Of a DNA stretch of 64,000 nt, positions 19,896 through 28,117 are shown piece after piece. The notes under the pieces are model-generated. The model made no database searches and was not told where the DNA came from. It was given only the letters and a program-made list of their open reading frames with translations. Position numbers and translations under genes: made by a program. The DNA comes from CAWULT01 sp963923455. Its GTDB lineage: Bacteria > Acidobacteriota > Vicinamibacteria > Vicinamibacterales > UBA2999. Every line of letters begins with the position of its first letter. Within the stretch, counting starts at the first letter, position 1. The stretch covers positions 1 through 64,000 of the forward strand of contig CAWULT010000010.1 of NCBI GenBank assembly GCA_963923455.1. Reading direction: 5' to 3'.

Positions 19896-20861
19896 TCACA
19901 CCTCGATCTTGATCACGCGCCGGATCCAGATGAATCCGATGGTCTGCATCACGATGGCGCCCATGATCATCGTGCGGCCCATCCGCGCTTCGAACAGCGT
20001 CTTCATGTGGTCGGGGCTGATGAACGACAGCGCGATGGCCAGCGCCGCCGGCAGCGCCAGCAGCACGTACCCGGTGAAGCGGCCGTGCGCCGTGTGCACG
20101 CGGACCTGCCGCAGAATCTTGAAGCGCTCGCGGACGACCGACGCGAGGTTGTCGAGGATCTCGGCGAGGTTGCCGCCCGTCTCGCGCTGGATCTGCACGG
20201 CCGTCACGAAGAAGCGGACGTCCATGTGGGGGACCCGCTCGGCGAGCGAGTTCAGCGCCTCTTTCAGGGGCAGGCCGAACTTCTGCTGCTCGAAGCTCTT
20301 GCGGAACTCCGTGCCCACGGGGTCGGGGAGTTCGTCGGCCACCATGCCCATCGCGGTCTGGAAGGCATGGCCGGCGCGCAGCGCGCGGGCCAGCAGGTCG
20401 AGGCTCTCGGGGAACTGCTCCTCGAACGCCTTCATGCGGACGGACCGCTTGTAGACCAGCCACAGCACCGGCAGCGTGAGGCCCGCCAGGCCCACGAGAA
20501 AGGCCACGAGCACCTGGTGCGCGAACAACAGGCCGACGAGCGACAGCGCGACGCCGGAGGCGACGCACATCAGCACGACGGCGCTCGCCGTCGTCTTGAC
20601 GCCGGACTGCTCGATCAGCCGGTTCAGCGACGCGCCACGGTCCGCGCCGGCCACCAGGCGATCCAGGGCCGGCAGGGGACTCGTCGGGGCCTGGCTGATC
20701 ACCGACCCTTCGCCGGACTCGGCCACCGGCGTGGAGAGATCCCGCAGCCGGCGCTCGAGCTGGCGGCTCGACATCACGGCGGCCAACCGCTGGGCGCCGG
20801 CGTAGGCGCCGACGACGACGCCGGTGACCACGAAGAAGACGATCACGGCGGCCAGCATCAC
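19896..20861 (-). CDS. tadB: Tad pilus inner-membrane platform protein TadB
   Basis: 321 residues. There is an N-terminal membrane helix, a pair of helices near residues 95-140, the T2SS-F domain (FEEQFPESLDLLARALRAGH, then FVTAVQIQRETGGNLAEILD) and C-terminal helices. The ETGGNLAEILDN segment is highly characteristic of TadB. The start overlaps the tadA stop by 4 bases and tadC follows after one base. It is the partner of TadC in the Flp pilus basal platform. Confidence 0.93.
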   Translation of the reverse strand: MMLAAVIVFFVVTGVVVGAYAGAQRLAAVMSSRQLERRLRDLSTPVAESGEGSVISQAPTSPLPALDRLVAGADRGASLNRLIEQSGVKTTASAVVLMCVASGVALSLVGLLFAHQVLVAFLVGLAGLTLPVLWLVYKRSVRMKAFEEQFPESLDLLARALRAGHAFQTAMGMVADELPDPVGTEFRKSFEQQKFGLPLKEALNSLAERVPHMDVRFFVTAVQIQRETGGNLAEILDNLASVVRERFKILRQVRVHTAHGRFTGYVLLALPAALAIALSFISPDHMKTLFEARMGRTMIMGAIVMQTIGFIWIRRVIKIEV

Positions 20862-22213
20862 CGCACCTCCGTGACGCCTTCGAACATGGCCGGCGCCAGG
20901 TGGATGCCGGCCGCCTGCAGGCGCTCGGCCACCTTCGGCCGGACGCCGGTGGCCCGGAAGCGGCCGATCACCTTGCCGTTCTCGCCGAGCCCCAGCTTCT
21001 CGAAGACGAAGATCTCCTGCGTCGTGATGATGTCGCCTTCCATGCCGGTGATCTCGGAGATGCTCGTCACCTTGCGGCTGCCGTCGCTGAGGCGCGTCTG
21101 CTGGACGATCAGCTGGATCGCCGACGCGATCTGGTGGCGCATGGCCCGCTCCGGCAGGTTCATGTTCCCCATCGCGATCATCGTCTCGATACGGGTGAGG
21201 GCGTCGCGCGGGCTGTTGGCGTGGACGGTGGTCAGCGAGCCATCGTGGCCCGTGTTCATCGCCTGCAGCATGTCCAGGGCTTCCTCGCCGCGGACCTCGC
21301 CCACGACGATGCGGTCGGGCCGCATGCGCAGCGCGTTGACGACGAGCTGCCGCTGGCGGATCGCGCCCTTGCCCTCGACGTTGGCGGGACGCGTCTCGAG
21401 CCGCGCCACGTGCTCCTGGTGCAGCTGCAGTTCGGCCGCGTCCTCGATCGTGACGATGCGTTCGCGGTCGGAGATGAAGCTCGAGAGCACGTTGAGCAGC
21501 GTGGTCTTGCCGGCGCCGGTGCCGCCGCTGATCAGGCAGTTCAGCTTCGCCTTGACGCAGTAGGACAGGAACTCGAGCATCGGCGCCGTCAGCGCGCCGA
21601 GGCCGACGAGGTCGGTGGCCTTCAGGCGCTCGGCCGGAAACCGGCGGATCGACAGCAGCGGGCCGTCCACGGCCAGCGGCGGAATGATCGCGTTGACGCG
21701 CGAGCCGTCGGGCAGCCGCGCGTCGACCATCGGCGAGCTGTCGTCGACGCGGCGGCCGACGCGGCTGACGATGCGGTCGATGACGCGCAGCAGGTGGCCG
21801 TTGTCCTGGAACGTCGCCGTGACGCGCTCGAGGCGGCCACGCCGCTCGACGAACACGCTCTGATAGGTGTTGACCAGGATGTCGCTGATGCCCGGGTCGC
21901 GGAGCAGCGGCTCGAGCGGCCCCAGGCCGAACACGTCGTCGAGGACCTCGACGAACAGCATTTCCCGCTCGCTGAGGCTGAGGGGCGTTCCCTCCTCGGC
22001 CAGCAGCTGCCCGAGCAGCGTGCGAATCTCTCCCTCGGCGCGGCTGCGATCGGCGTGCGCCAGGGCCTCGAGGTTCAGCCGGTTCAGCAGCTTCCGGTGC
22101 ACGTTGGCCCGCAGCTCCAGGTACTGCTGCCGCGGGGCCGGCGGACCGGCGGGCCGGACCGGCGGCTTGCCGGCCGGGCTCTGGGGCGTCACGGGGGGCG
22201 TCGCGGTGGCCAT
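20858..22213 (-). CDS. tadA: Tad pilus assembly ATPase TadA / CpaF
   Basis: 451-residue secretion ATPase of the VirB11/CpaF type that powers Flp pilus extension and probably retraction. An N-terminal Pro-rich tail is followed by the helical domain, then Walker A SGGTGAGKTTLL (229-240), the Asp box, and the Walker B and His-box region (RPDRIVVGEVRGEEALDML, then NTGHDGSLTTVHANSPRDAL). All the expected motifs are intact. It overlaps tadB and lies 6 bases after cpaE. Confidence 0.96.
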   Translation of the reverse strand: MATATPPVTPQSPAGKPPVRPAGPPAPRQQYLELRANVHRKLLNRLNLEALAHADRSRAEGEIRTLLGQLLAEEGTPLSLSEREMLFVEVLDDVFGLGPLEPLLRDPGISDILVNTYQSVFVERRGRLERVTATFQDNGHLLRVIDRIVSRVGRRVDDSSPMVDARLPDGSRVNAIIPPLAVDGPLLSIRRFPAERLKATDLVGLGALTAPMLEFLSYCVKAKLNCLISGGTGAGKTTLLNVLSSFISDRERIVTIEDAAELQLHQEHVARLETRPANVEGKGAIRQRQLVVNALRMRPDRIVVGEVRGEEALDMLQAMNTGHDGSLTTVHANSPRDALTRIETMIAMGNMNLPERAMRHQIASAIQLIVQQTRLSDGSRKVTSISEITGMEGDIITTQEIFVFEKLGLGENGKVIGRFRATGVRPKVAERLQAAGIHLAPAMFEGVTEVR

Positions 22214-22219
22214 GGCGGG

Positions 22220-23392
22220 TTACCAGATGGAAGCGAGGCGCTGGAGCCCGAGCGTCGACCGCTTCGAGGCGGCGGGCTCCGCCACCCCGGCCTGCGGCTG
22301 CAGGATGCGCCGGGTGAACTTGCCGAACTGCGCGGCCATCTCGGTGTTGTCGGCCAGGGCGAGCGGCACACCCGAGTTGAGCGCGGTCGAGACCGTCTTG
22401 TAGTCGCTCGGAAACGTGTGGAAGATGGGCTGGCCGAGCGCCTGCTCGATCTGCGCCGGCGGAATCGGATACGGTTCCGCCGCTCGGTTCATCAGGATGC
22501 GCACGCGGTCGCCACAGGCGCCCAGCTGGCCGATGCGGTCGAGCAGCCGCTGCGCGTTCCGGATCGACGGCACGTCGGGGTTGGCGACCAGGCAGATCAT
22601 GTCCGACGTGTAGAGCGACGACACGGCGTTCGGGGTCAGCTGCGATCCGGCGTCGACGACGATGTGGGCGTACTGCCGGCCGAGCAGCCGGAATACCTCC
22701 TCGAGCGCCGCCGTGTCGCTCGGCCCCGGACGGTCGAACTGGTCGGATCCGGCGAGCATCTCGAGGCCGGACTTGTGCTTCGTCACCAGCTCCCGCAGGA
22801 ACTCGGTGTCGAGCCGGTGCAGATTGTCGAGGGCATCGAGCAGCGTGTAGCGGCTGCGCACGCCCAGGAAGAGCGACACCTCGCCCAGCCCGGCCTTGAG
22901 GTCGACGATCACCGTCGGCTTCTTGCTCAGGCGGGCGATCTCGACGGCGCAGTTCACGGCCATCGTCGTCGTACCGGCGCCGCCCTTGGCTCCGAAGAAC
23001 GACACGGTGGTCGCCTGGGGCTGGGCCGAGGGCGACGCGGCCCGCCGCTGCGCCACCCGGCGGAGTCCCTCGTCGAACGCGTCGCGCGTCGGCGGCCAGA
23101 CGAAGAACTCGTTGGCGCCGGCACGCATCGCGCGCAGGATCGCGTCGGGGTTGGCTTCGGCGGACACGAAGAAGATGCCGAGCGTCGGGTCCGCCGCCCG
23201 TGCCTGCTCCACGATGCCGACGGCCGCGGCCAGATTGCCGCGGCCATCGATGATCACAAGGTCCTGCCCCGCACTCCGGCCGAACCGGTCGTCACTGACT
23301 CCGACCGGCATCGCGCCGTTCCGGAGCAGCGCGGCGACCTCGGTGCGGAATCCTTCGTCCTCGCTGACGATCGAGCCTGTCAAACGCGCCAT
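22220..23392 (-). CDS. cpaE: CpaE / TadZ-like pilus localisation ATPase
   Basis: 390 residues. Residues 1-118 form a degenerate receiver-like domain (DLVIIDG at the usual phospho-acceptor strand, then FFVSAEANPDAILRAMRAGA). A MinD/ParA-type ATPase follows with deviant Walker A KGGAGTTT (136-143) and VIVDLKAGLGEVSLFLG. TadZ/CpaE proteins place the pilus machine at the pole or another site. It sits between cpaC and tadA as usual. Confidence 0.9.
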   Translation of the reverse strand: MARLTGSIVSEDEGFRTEVAALLRNGAMPVGVSDDRFGRSAGQDLVIIDGRGNLAAAVGIVEQARAADPTLGIFFVSAEANPDAILRAMRAGANEFFVWPPTRDAFDEGLRRVAQRRAASPSAQPQATTVSFFGAKGGAGTTTMAVNCAVEIARLSKKPTVIVDLKAGLGEVSLFLGVRSRYTLLDALDNLHRLDTEFLRELVTKHKSGLEMLAGSDQFDRPGPSDTAALEEVFRLLGRQYAHIVVDAGSQLTPNAVSSLYTSDMICLVANPDVPSIRNAQRLLDRIGQLGACGDRVRILMNRAAEPYPIPPAQIEQALGQPIFHTFPSDYKTVSTALNSGVPLALADNTEMAAQFGKFTRRILQPQAGVAEPAASKRSTLGLQRLASIW

Positions 23393-23416
23393 GATGGTGT
23401 GCCTGTGTCCCGTCCG

Positions 23417-25378
23417 CTACTGCGTCCCGGCTCGCGCCGCCTGCGCCTGGTAGGCCGCCTGCGCCTCGCGCAGCCGCGCCTCGGCCGAAGCCACGGCGCG
23501 CTGCCGGTTGGGATCGACGCGGGCCGCCTCGTCCTGCTTCTGCGCGTCCTCGATGGCCCTCTCCTCCGCCTTGCGGCGCTCTTCGGCCAGCCGCTCGGCC
23601 TCCTTCTGGGCCTTGGCGGCGGCCTTCTGGGCCTTCTTCTCTTCCTCTGCGGCCTTCTTCGCCGCGTCGGCCTCGGCGCGGGCGCGCTCCCTGGCGGCCT
23701 TCTCCTCGCGCTTCCGCTCGGCCTTGTCGGCCTCCGCCTGCCGATCGGCCAGGTCATCGGGCTGGCGGCGCGCCTCGTCCGCCGCCTGCTTCACCGCATC
23801 GCGCTCGGTCTCGATCCGCGCCTTGTCGGCCGCGAGCCGCCGGGCCGACGCCTGCTGCGCCGCGGCGCCCTCGCTGATGCTGGACTGCCGGCCGTCGCCG
23901 AACGCGGCGGGCGGCGTCGGCTGCGTGCGGCGCTCCGGCAGCGGGGCCATGAACGGCTCGGGCAGCCGGGGCAGCTGCCCGGTGACGCCCTCCGACTCGG
24001 TCGAGAGGATGTGCGGCGTGATCATCACGACCAGTTCGGTCTGGTCCTTCTTCGCCGCGCGGCTGCGGAACAGCTGGCCGAGGATCGGGATGTCGCCGAT
24101 GCCGGGAATCTTCTGCATCGTCGACGCCACCTGGTTGTTCATCAGCCCGGCGATGGCGAACGTCTGGCCGTCGCGCAGGTCCAGTTCGGTCTCGGTGCGC
24201 CGCGTCGACAGCGCCGGGATCCGGAAGCCGTTGAGCACGACGGCGTTGCCGTAGTCGAGCGAGCTCACCTCGGGCCGCACCTTCAGGTGCACCCGTTCGC
24301 CGCTCACCGTCGGCGTGAAGTTCAGCCGGATGCCGAACTCCTTGAACTGAATCGAGATCGACTGCTGCTGCCCGGCGCCCTGCATCACCGGCACGGGGAA
24401 CTCGCCACCGGCCAGGAAGCTCGCTTCCTTGCCGCTCTCGGACACCAGGTTCGGCTCCGCCAGGCTCTGGAAGAGGCCGCGCTGCTGCATCGCTTTCAGC
24501 ACGAGGCCCAGGTCGTAGCGCTCGCTGAGGAGGAACAGGTTCAGGAAGTCGCTGAACGTGATCTTGCCCGATGCGTCGGTGACGGCCGATCCAAAGTCGC
24601 CGTTCGCCTTCGACCAGGCGAGATCCGAGAAGTCCGGCGCCGCGAACTGCTGCGTCGACGCGCGGCCGATCGTGTTCTTGATGCCGGTCGGGCTCGTGAA
24701 GAACGACATGCCGAACTCGGTCATGGCGCTGCGGCTGACTTCGGCGAAACGCACCTTCAGCAGCACCTGGTTGCTCGGCCGCGCCTCGCGGACCTGCAGC
24801 ACCGAGGTGACGTCCTCCTTCTTGTCCACCGCCGAAACCGCGACGTTGACGATGCGCTCGGCGACCTCCTTGCTCGAGACGGTGCCCGACAGGATCACGC
24901 TGCGGCCGTTGCTGCGGACGTCGACCTTCTCGGTCGGGAAGAGCTGCGTGATCTGCTCCGACAGGCGGGACAGGTCCCGCTGCACGGCGATCTCGTAGCG
25001 CCGCACCGCGCCGGCCCGGCTCCAGACGAACATGGAGATGGCGCCAGGCACCTTGCCGTGCACGAGCAGCTGGTTCGGCGACGTGACCAGCGCGTCGGCC
25101 ACGTCGGCGCTCGTCAGCGACACGCGTGAGATCGGCGTGCCCACGTCGATGAGCGCCGAACGCCCGACCAGGATGCGCACCGAGTCGGCGGCCGCCTGGG
25201 TATCAGGCGCCTCCACGGCCGCGACGGCCGCGGGAGCGGCGCTCGCGGAAGCGCCGACCGGCGTCCCGCCCGGCGCCGCGCTCTGCGCGAACACCAGCGA
25301 GCCCCCGAAGACCGCGATGATGAAGATGTGGGCGCCGGTGAGCGCCGTGTGGCCGAGTGCCCTGGAATTCTGTCGCAT
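23417..25378 (-). CDS. cpaC: Outer-membrane secretin CpaC / RcpA with an unusual charged C-terminal extension
   Basis: 653 residues, against roughly 450-550 usual for the family. It has an N-terminal membrane or signal segment (residues 8-30), an N0/pilus-assembly domain with LLVHGKVPGAISMFVW, a BON-like segment (VILSGTVSSKEVAERIVNVA), and a full secretin domain with GGEFPVPVMQG and the LIGGL-like FAIAGLMNNQ. From about residue 520 the chain becomes an Ala/Glu/Lys/Arg-rich coiled coil of about 130 residues, TolA-like. The secretin forms the outer-membrane pore for the Flp pilus; the tail may reach peptidoglycan or the SPOR protein (inference). Confidence 0.93.
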   Translation of the reverse strand: MRQNSRALGHTALTGAHIFIIAVFGGSLVFAQSAAPGGTPVGASASAAPAAVAAVEAPDTQAAADSVRILVGRSALIDVGTPISRVSLTSADVADALVTSPNQLLVHGKVPGAISMFVWSRAGAVRRYEIAVQRDLSRLSEQITQLFPTEKVDVRSNGRSVILSGTVSSKEVAERIVNVAVSAVDKKEDVTSVLQVREARPSNQVLLKVRFAEVSRSAMTEFGMSFFTSPTGIKNTIGRASTQQFAAPDFSDLAWSKANGDFGSAVTDASGKITFSDFLNLFLLSERYDLGLVLKAMQQRGLFQSLAEPNLVSESGKEASFLAGGEFPVPVMQGAGQQQSISIQFKEFGIRLNFTPTVSGERVHLKVRPEVSSLDYGNAVVLNGFRIPALSTRRTETELDLRDGQTFAIAGLMNNQVASTMQKIPGIGDIPILGQLFRSRAAKKDQTELVVMITPHILSTESEGVTGQLPRLPEPFMAPLPERRTQPTPPAAFGDGRQSSISEGAAAQQASARRLAADKARIETERDAVKQAADEARRQPDDLADRQAEADKAERKREEKAARERARAEADAAKKAAEEEKKAQKAAAKAQKEAERLAEERRKAEERAIEDAQKQDEAARVDPNRQRAVASAEARLREAQAAYQAQAARAGTQ

Positions 25379-25399
25379 GATCGTTCACCTACTCCCGGC

Positions 25400-26263
25400 T
25401 CACTGGCCGACGGCTTCCTGGACGCGCTTGTCGCCCCGGATGATCTCGACGGTGGGCACGGGCTCGGCCTGCGCGACCACGGGACGCGGCGCGGGGGCGG
25501 GCGCCTTCGCGGCCCCCCCCGTGCGGCGCACGAGCGGCCGCGGCATCATGCCGCCCGCCATCAGCGCGGCCGGGCGGATGCCCGCCGTGGTCGGCGCCGT
25601 CTTGTCGAGGGGATTCCTCAGTGCGAGCTGAATCTTGCCTTCCGTGCTGGCCAGCGTCAGACGCTCGGCCTCTTCGGGGCCCACGAGCAGCGTGACCACG
25701 CTGACCGCCATCGGCTTCTGCTCGCCGTCCTGCTCGATCTTCGTGCCGGCCGCCAGCACCTGCACGTTGGTCAGGATCACCTTGGAGGTGACGTCCGGCG
25801 CATTCTGGGTCGGGTTGACGACGGCCACGACGTCGACGCGCGTGCCGGGCAGCACGTAGCCGGCGACACCCACCACGTCGTTCACGCGCACCGACATCGC
25901 GCGATAGCCCTCCGGGATGACCGGCGGCAGGCCGGCCCCGGCCTCCTTGGCGGCGAGCTTCGACGGCAGGAACACCTCGTTCTGTGACACCGGCTGGATC
26001 AGGCCGCGGCCGACGAGTTCGTCGGCCGACCCGAAGGCGCCGGAGGGCACGGCGTTGGCCGGCCACTGGATCACGCGCAGGCTCTCGGGCCGCAGTTCGG
26101 CGCCGAGCGTCAGGTCGCCCGAGGCGACGACGACCGGGCGCGTCGGCACCCCGCCGCCCGATTGCGACGGGACGGACTGCATGTAGCGGTAGGTGCCGAA
26201 CGCGAACGTGCCCCCGGCCGCGACGGCCAGCGCGAGCACGATGAAGATTCGGATGCGAGCCAT
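25400..26263 (-). CDS. cpaB: Flp pilus assembly protein CpaB / RcpC
   Basis: 287 residues. There is one N-terminal membrane helix (about 5-25), a SAF domain (RPVVVASGDLTLGAELRPES and onward to VAGYVLPGTRVDVVAVV), the RcpC region with VILTNVQVLAAGTKIEQDG, and a Pro/Ala-rich C-terminal tail. The protein is periplasmic and anchored, and it helps the secretin form. It lies 21 bases upstream of cpaC in the same operon. A run of 8 C (in frame, tail region) is a possible sequencing weak point. Confidence 0.92.
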   Translation of the reverse strand: MARIRIFIVLALAVAAGGTFAFGTYRYMQSVPSQSGGGVPTRPVVVASGDLTLGAELRPESLRVIQWPANAVPSGAFGSADELVGRGLIQPVSQNEVFLPSKLAAKEAGAGLPPVIPEGYRAMSVRVNDVVGVAGYVLPGTRVDVVAVVNPTQNAPDVTSKVILTNVQVLAAGTKIEQDGEQKPMAVSVVTLLVGPEEAERLTLASTEGKIQLALRNPLDKTAPTTAGIRPAALMAGGMMPRPLVRRTGGAAKAPAPAPRPVVAQAEPVPTVEIIRGDKRVQEAVGQ

Positions 26264-26331
26264 AAACAGGGTGCTCCAGAAGACGGAAGACTACGGCCGC
26301 GCGGCACGCGGGAGGCGCGCGGACCTCATGG

Positions 26332-26859
26332 TCACCACCCGAGCGCCACGAGCATCACGCCCAGCGCGATCGCGGGCGCGTACGCGAACCGGTTGTCGGC
26401 CGACGGGCTCTCGATGTCGGCCGCGGCCGCCTCTCCGCCGGACACCAGCCGGGCCGTCAGGCCGAGCGTCCGCGTGAGGCGGCGTCGATAGAACGCCACG
26501 GCGAGGGCGAGTACGCCGCCCGCGATGGCCGTGTTGAGGAACGCGTACAGCGTGTCCTCGGGACCGAGCAGGGCGCCCGCGGCGGCGAGCAGCTTGACGT
26601 CACCCGCGCCAGTGGCACCGAAGATGTGGCCCGGCAGCATGCAGGCCAGGCCGAGCGCGCACCCGAGCAGCGATGCCCCCAGCCCGACGCGCCCGAGACC
26701 GGCGGCGGCGATGCCGAAGCCGACGGCGGCGAGGGTCACGGTCAGGACGTTCGGCACGCGGCGGGTGCGGATGTCGATGAGCGCAGCCGCACCGGTGCCC
26801 GTAGCCACGATGGCCAGCACCAGCACGTCAGATGGCGGAAGTGGCGGCAGCGATGACAT
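26332..26859 (-). CDS. tadV: Prepilin peptidase TadV / CpaA (type A24)
   Basis: 175 residues with about six hydrophobic helices. Both catalytic aspartates of A24 peptidases are visible: LIDIRTRRVPN near residue 29 and GAGDVKLLAAAGALLG near residue 95. It cleaves the leader of the Flp pilins and of TadE/TadF-type pseudopilins. ATG 26859 makes the gene overlap the second flp gene by 32 bases. A GTG at 26826, just after the flp stop, is an alternative start that would keep the first membrane helix nearly whole. Confidence 0.88.
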   Translation of the reverse strand: MSSLPPLPPSDVLVLAIVATGTGAAALIDIRTRRVPNVLTVTLAAVGFGIAAAGLGRVGLGASLLGCALGLACMLPGHIFGATGAGDVKLLAAAGALLGPEDTLYAFLNTAIAGGVLALAVAFYRRRLTRTLGLTARLVSGGEAAAADIESPSADNRFAYAPAIALGVMLVALGW

Positions 26860-27016
26860 TCCAGAACACCGTGCTGATGGTCTCTCCGACCGTTCGAACG
26901 GCACCGATGGCGACCAGGGCGATGAGCGCCGCGAGCATCGCGTACTCGAGCAAGTCCTGGCCTTCGTCGTCGCCCCGCACGCCCGCGAGGACGTACCGCA
27001 TGCTCAGTGAACCCAT
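26828..27016 (-). CDS. flp: Flp-type pilin, second copy
   Basis: 62 residues. A 19-residue basic/acidic leader ends in Gly, followed by QDLLEYAMLAALIALVAIG: the G|xxxxEY cleavage site and hydrophobic spine of Flp pilins. Mature length would be about 43 residues. It lies between the first flp and tadV, with the tadV start inside its 3' end. The mature part resembles the first pilin but has its own leader and C-terminus, so it is a diverged duplicate, perhaps a minor pilin. Confidence 0.92.
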   Translation of the reverse strand: MGSLSMRYVLAGVRGDDEGQDLLEYAMLAALIALVAIGAVRTVGETISTVFWNVIAAATSAI

Positions 27017-27053
27017 AGTGCCGCTCCCGTGATGCGTGAACCCCGTGTCGGGC

Positions 27054-27077
27054 GAGGACGGACCGGAGTCCGTCCTC
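27054..27077 (-). terminator. Hairpin between the two pilin genes (attenuator or mRNA-stability element)
   Basis: A perfect 10-base-pair stem (27054-27063 with 27068-27077) with a 4-base loop lies 23 bases after the first flp stop. There is no T tract on the minus strand. Such hairpins after a highly expressed first gene often limit read-through or protect the 5' transcript, giving more pilin than machine parts. Confidence 0.6.
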
Positions 27078-27099
27078 CCTCCGAGCCTGTCGCTGTGAA

Positions 27100-27279
27100 C
27101 TACGGCGTGGGCGCCAGCGCGGTCGTGATGCGACCGAAGATCGCGCTCACGTTCGTGCCGGTGGTGGTGACCGTGGCCACCGCGACGAGCGCGATCAGCG
27201 CCACGAGCAGGGCGTACTCGAGCAGGTCCTGACCCGACTCGTTGCGAACCAGCGCCCGAAGGCGAGAAATGAGATTCAT
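27100..27279 (-). CDS. flp: Flp-type major pilin, first gene of the Tad operon
   Basis: 59 residues, too short to stand out among long shadow frames. The leader MNLISRLRALVRNESG is followed by QDLLEYALLVALIALVAVA, the Flp G|xxxxEY motif with Glu+5 and Tyr+6. GGAGGA lies 6 bases before ATG 27279, a strong ribosome binding site fitting high expression. It is the promoter-proximal gene behind the sigma-54 element at 27375-27389, so it is probably the main structural subunit of the pilus. Confidence 0.95.
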   Translation of the reverse strand: MNLISRLRALVRNESGQDLLEYALLVALIALVAVATVTTTGTNVSAIFGRITTALAPTP

Positions 27280-27374
27280 GTCCGTTCCTCCCGCGCATTC
27301 CGTCCGGAACGCGCCAGTGTGTTTCGAATGCGGTCACGCTCCCCAGCACAACCGCGACGACGCCCCCTAGAAGC

Positions 27375-27389
27375 GCAACGGCTGTGCCA
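27375..27389 (-). promoter_or_regulatory. Sigma-54 (-24/-12) promoter of the Tad operon
   Basis: On the minus strand the sequence reads TGGCAC-AGCCG-TTGC. The GG and GC dinucleotides are exactly 10 bases apart, as required for RpoN promoters. The start would be near 27364, giving an 85-base leader before the first flp gene. It implies control by an RpoN-dependent activator, which is not encoded in this window. Confidence 0.8.
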
Positions 27390-27841
27390 CGCGCACCGGA
27401 TCGCGACGAACCGGGTACGAGAGCCCTTGTTTTTCGAGGGAATCGTCAGGATGCGTGCCCGCGGGCCTCGAGCCGCCTCATCCGCACGACCGCCGGCCCG
27501 CGCCGCACTTTCGTAAGCGTTCCGGCGAAATGGTGCGGTGCGGCCCTGTCTCGAAGCGGAACGGCGCGTGCCGCGCCGGAGCGCGCGGTACACGCCGCGT
27601 ACGGGGCGGGCCGGCACATTCGTAATCGAGGACTCGGATTTCGTCGGTGCGCCGTGACGGGATGCCCCAGGGCTGCGCCGATTACGCGCGTTCTGCGCGG
27701 CGATTCGCGCGTGCGGCACCGGAACGGCGCTTGCGATCTATAGAGCAGCCGTCGATCGAGTCCCGCTCCCGTGGGCTCACGCGGGCTCCGGGGGACGACG
27801 TGATCGAGCGTGTGTCGGTGCGAGGAGAGGAGAGACCCAGC
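27390..27841. other. Non-coding divergent region between the Tad operon and the pseudo-receiver operon
   Basis: About 450 bases with no supportable gene; all frames give only Arg-rich composition. It should hold the enhancer sites for the sigma-54 promoter. TATAGA at 27739-27744 is a possible -10 box for the plus-strand genes. Several GC-rich inverted repeats occur, but none is strong enough to name. Confidence 0.5.
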
Positions 27842-28117
27842 GTGAGACGCGTGATGGGGGACGCCCTGCTGTCGGCGGCCGCACTCGTCGTCCTGCTCGC
27901 GGCGCTCGTCTCGATCGACGAGCGCGTGCGGGAACACGTCTGGGACCTGACGCGCCCGGAATCGATGGAGGCCGCCGTCCAGGACCTCGGGGGGCAGGCG
28001 CGCACGACCGCCGCCGTGCTGGCCGAAGCCGCCAAGGACCAGAGCATCGAGCACGCGCCACTGGTGATCTTCGCCGTGGCCGGCAGCGCCCTCGTGCTGG
28101 CGATGCTCCGTCTGTGA
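27842..28117 (+). CDS. Small two-helix membrane protein of unknown function
   Basis: 91 residues from GTG 27842, chosen because GAGGAGAGGAGAG lies just upstream at correct spacing; an ATG 12 bases later is possible. One helix lies near the N-terminus (about 8-22, ALLSAAALVVLLAALV), followed by an amphipathic helix with Ala/Glu-rich wording and a second hydrophobic stretch at the C-terminus (VIFAVAGSALVLAML). No family is recognised. The stop overlaps the GTG of the large pseudo-receiver gene, so the two are co-translated. The position beside the Tad operon suggests a pilus-related or signalling role (inference). Confidence 0.6.
   Translation: MRRVMGDALLSAAALVVLLAALVSIDERVREHVWDLTRPESMEAAVQDLGGQARTTAAVLAEAAKDQSIEHAPLVIFAVAGSALVLAMLRL

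Noticed and set aside
20900..25129. 1409-codon open frame on the plus strand
   Set aside because: It runs antisense through tadA, cpaE and cpaC, which have intact motifs. Its composition is typical of a GC-driven shadow frame.
27708..27740. Possible third sigma-54 site before the plus-strand pair at 27842
   Set aside because: CGGCACC...TTGC is present, but the GG-to-TTGC spacing is too long, and the dinucleotide at the right spacing lacks the TT of the -12 box.
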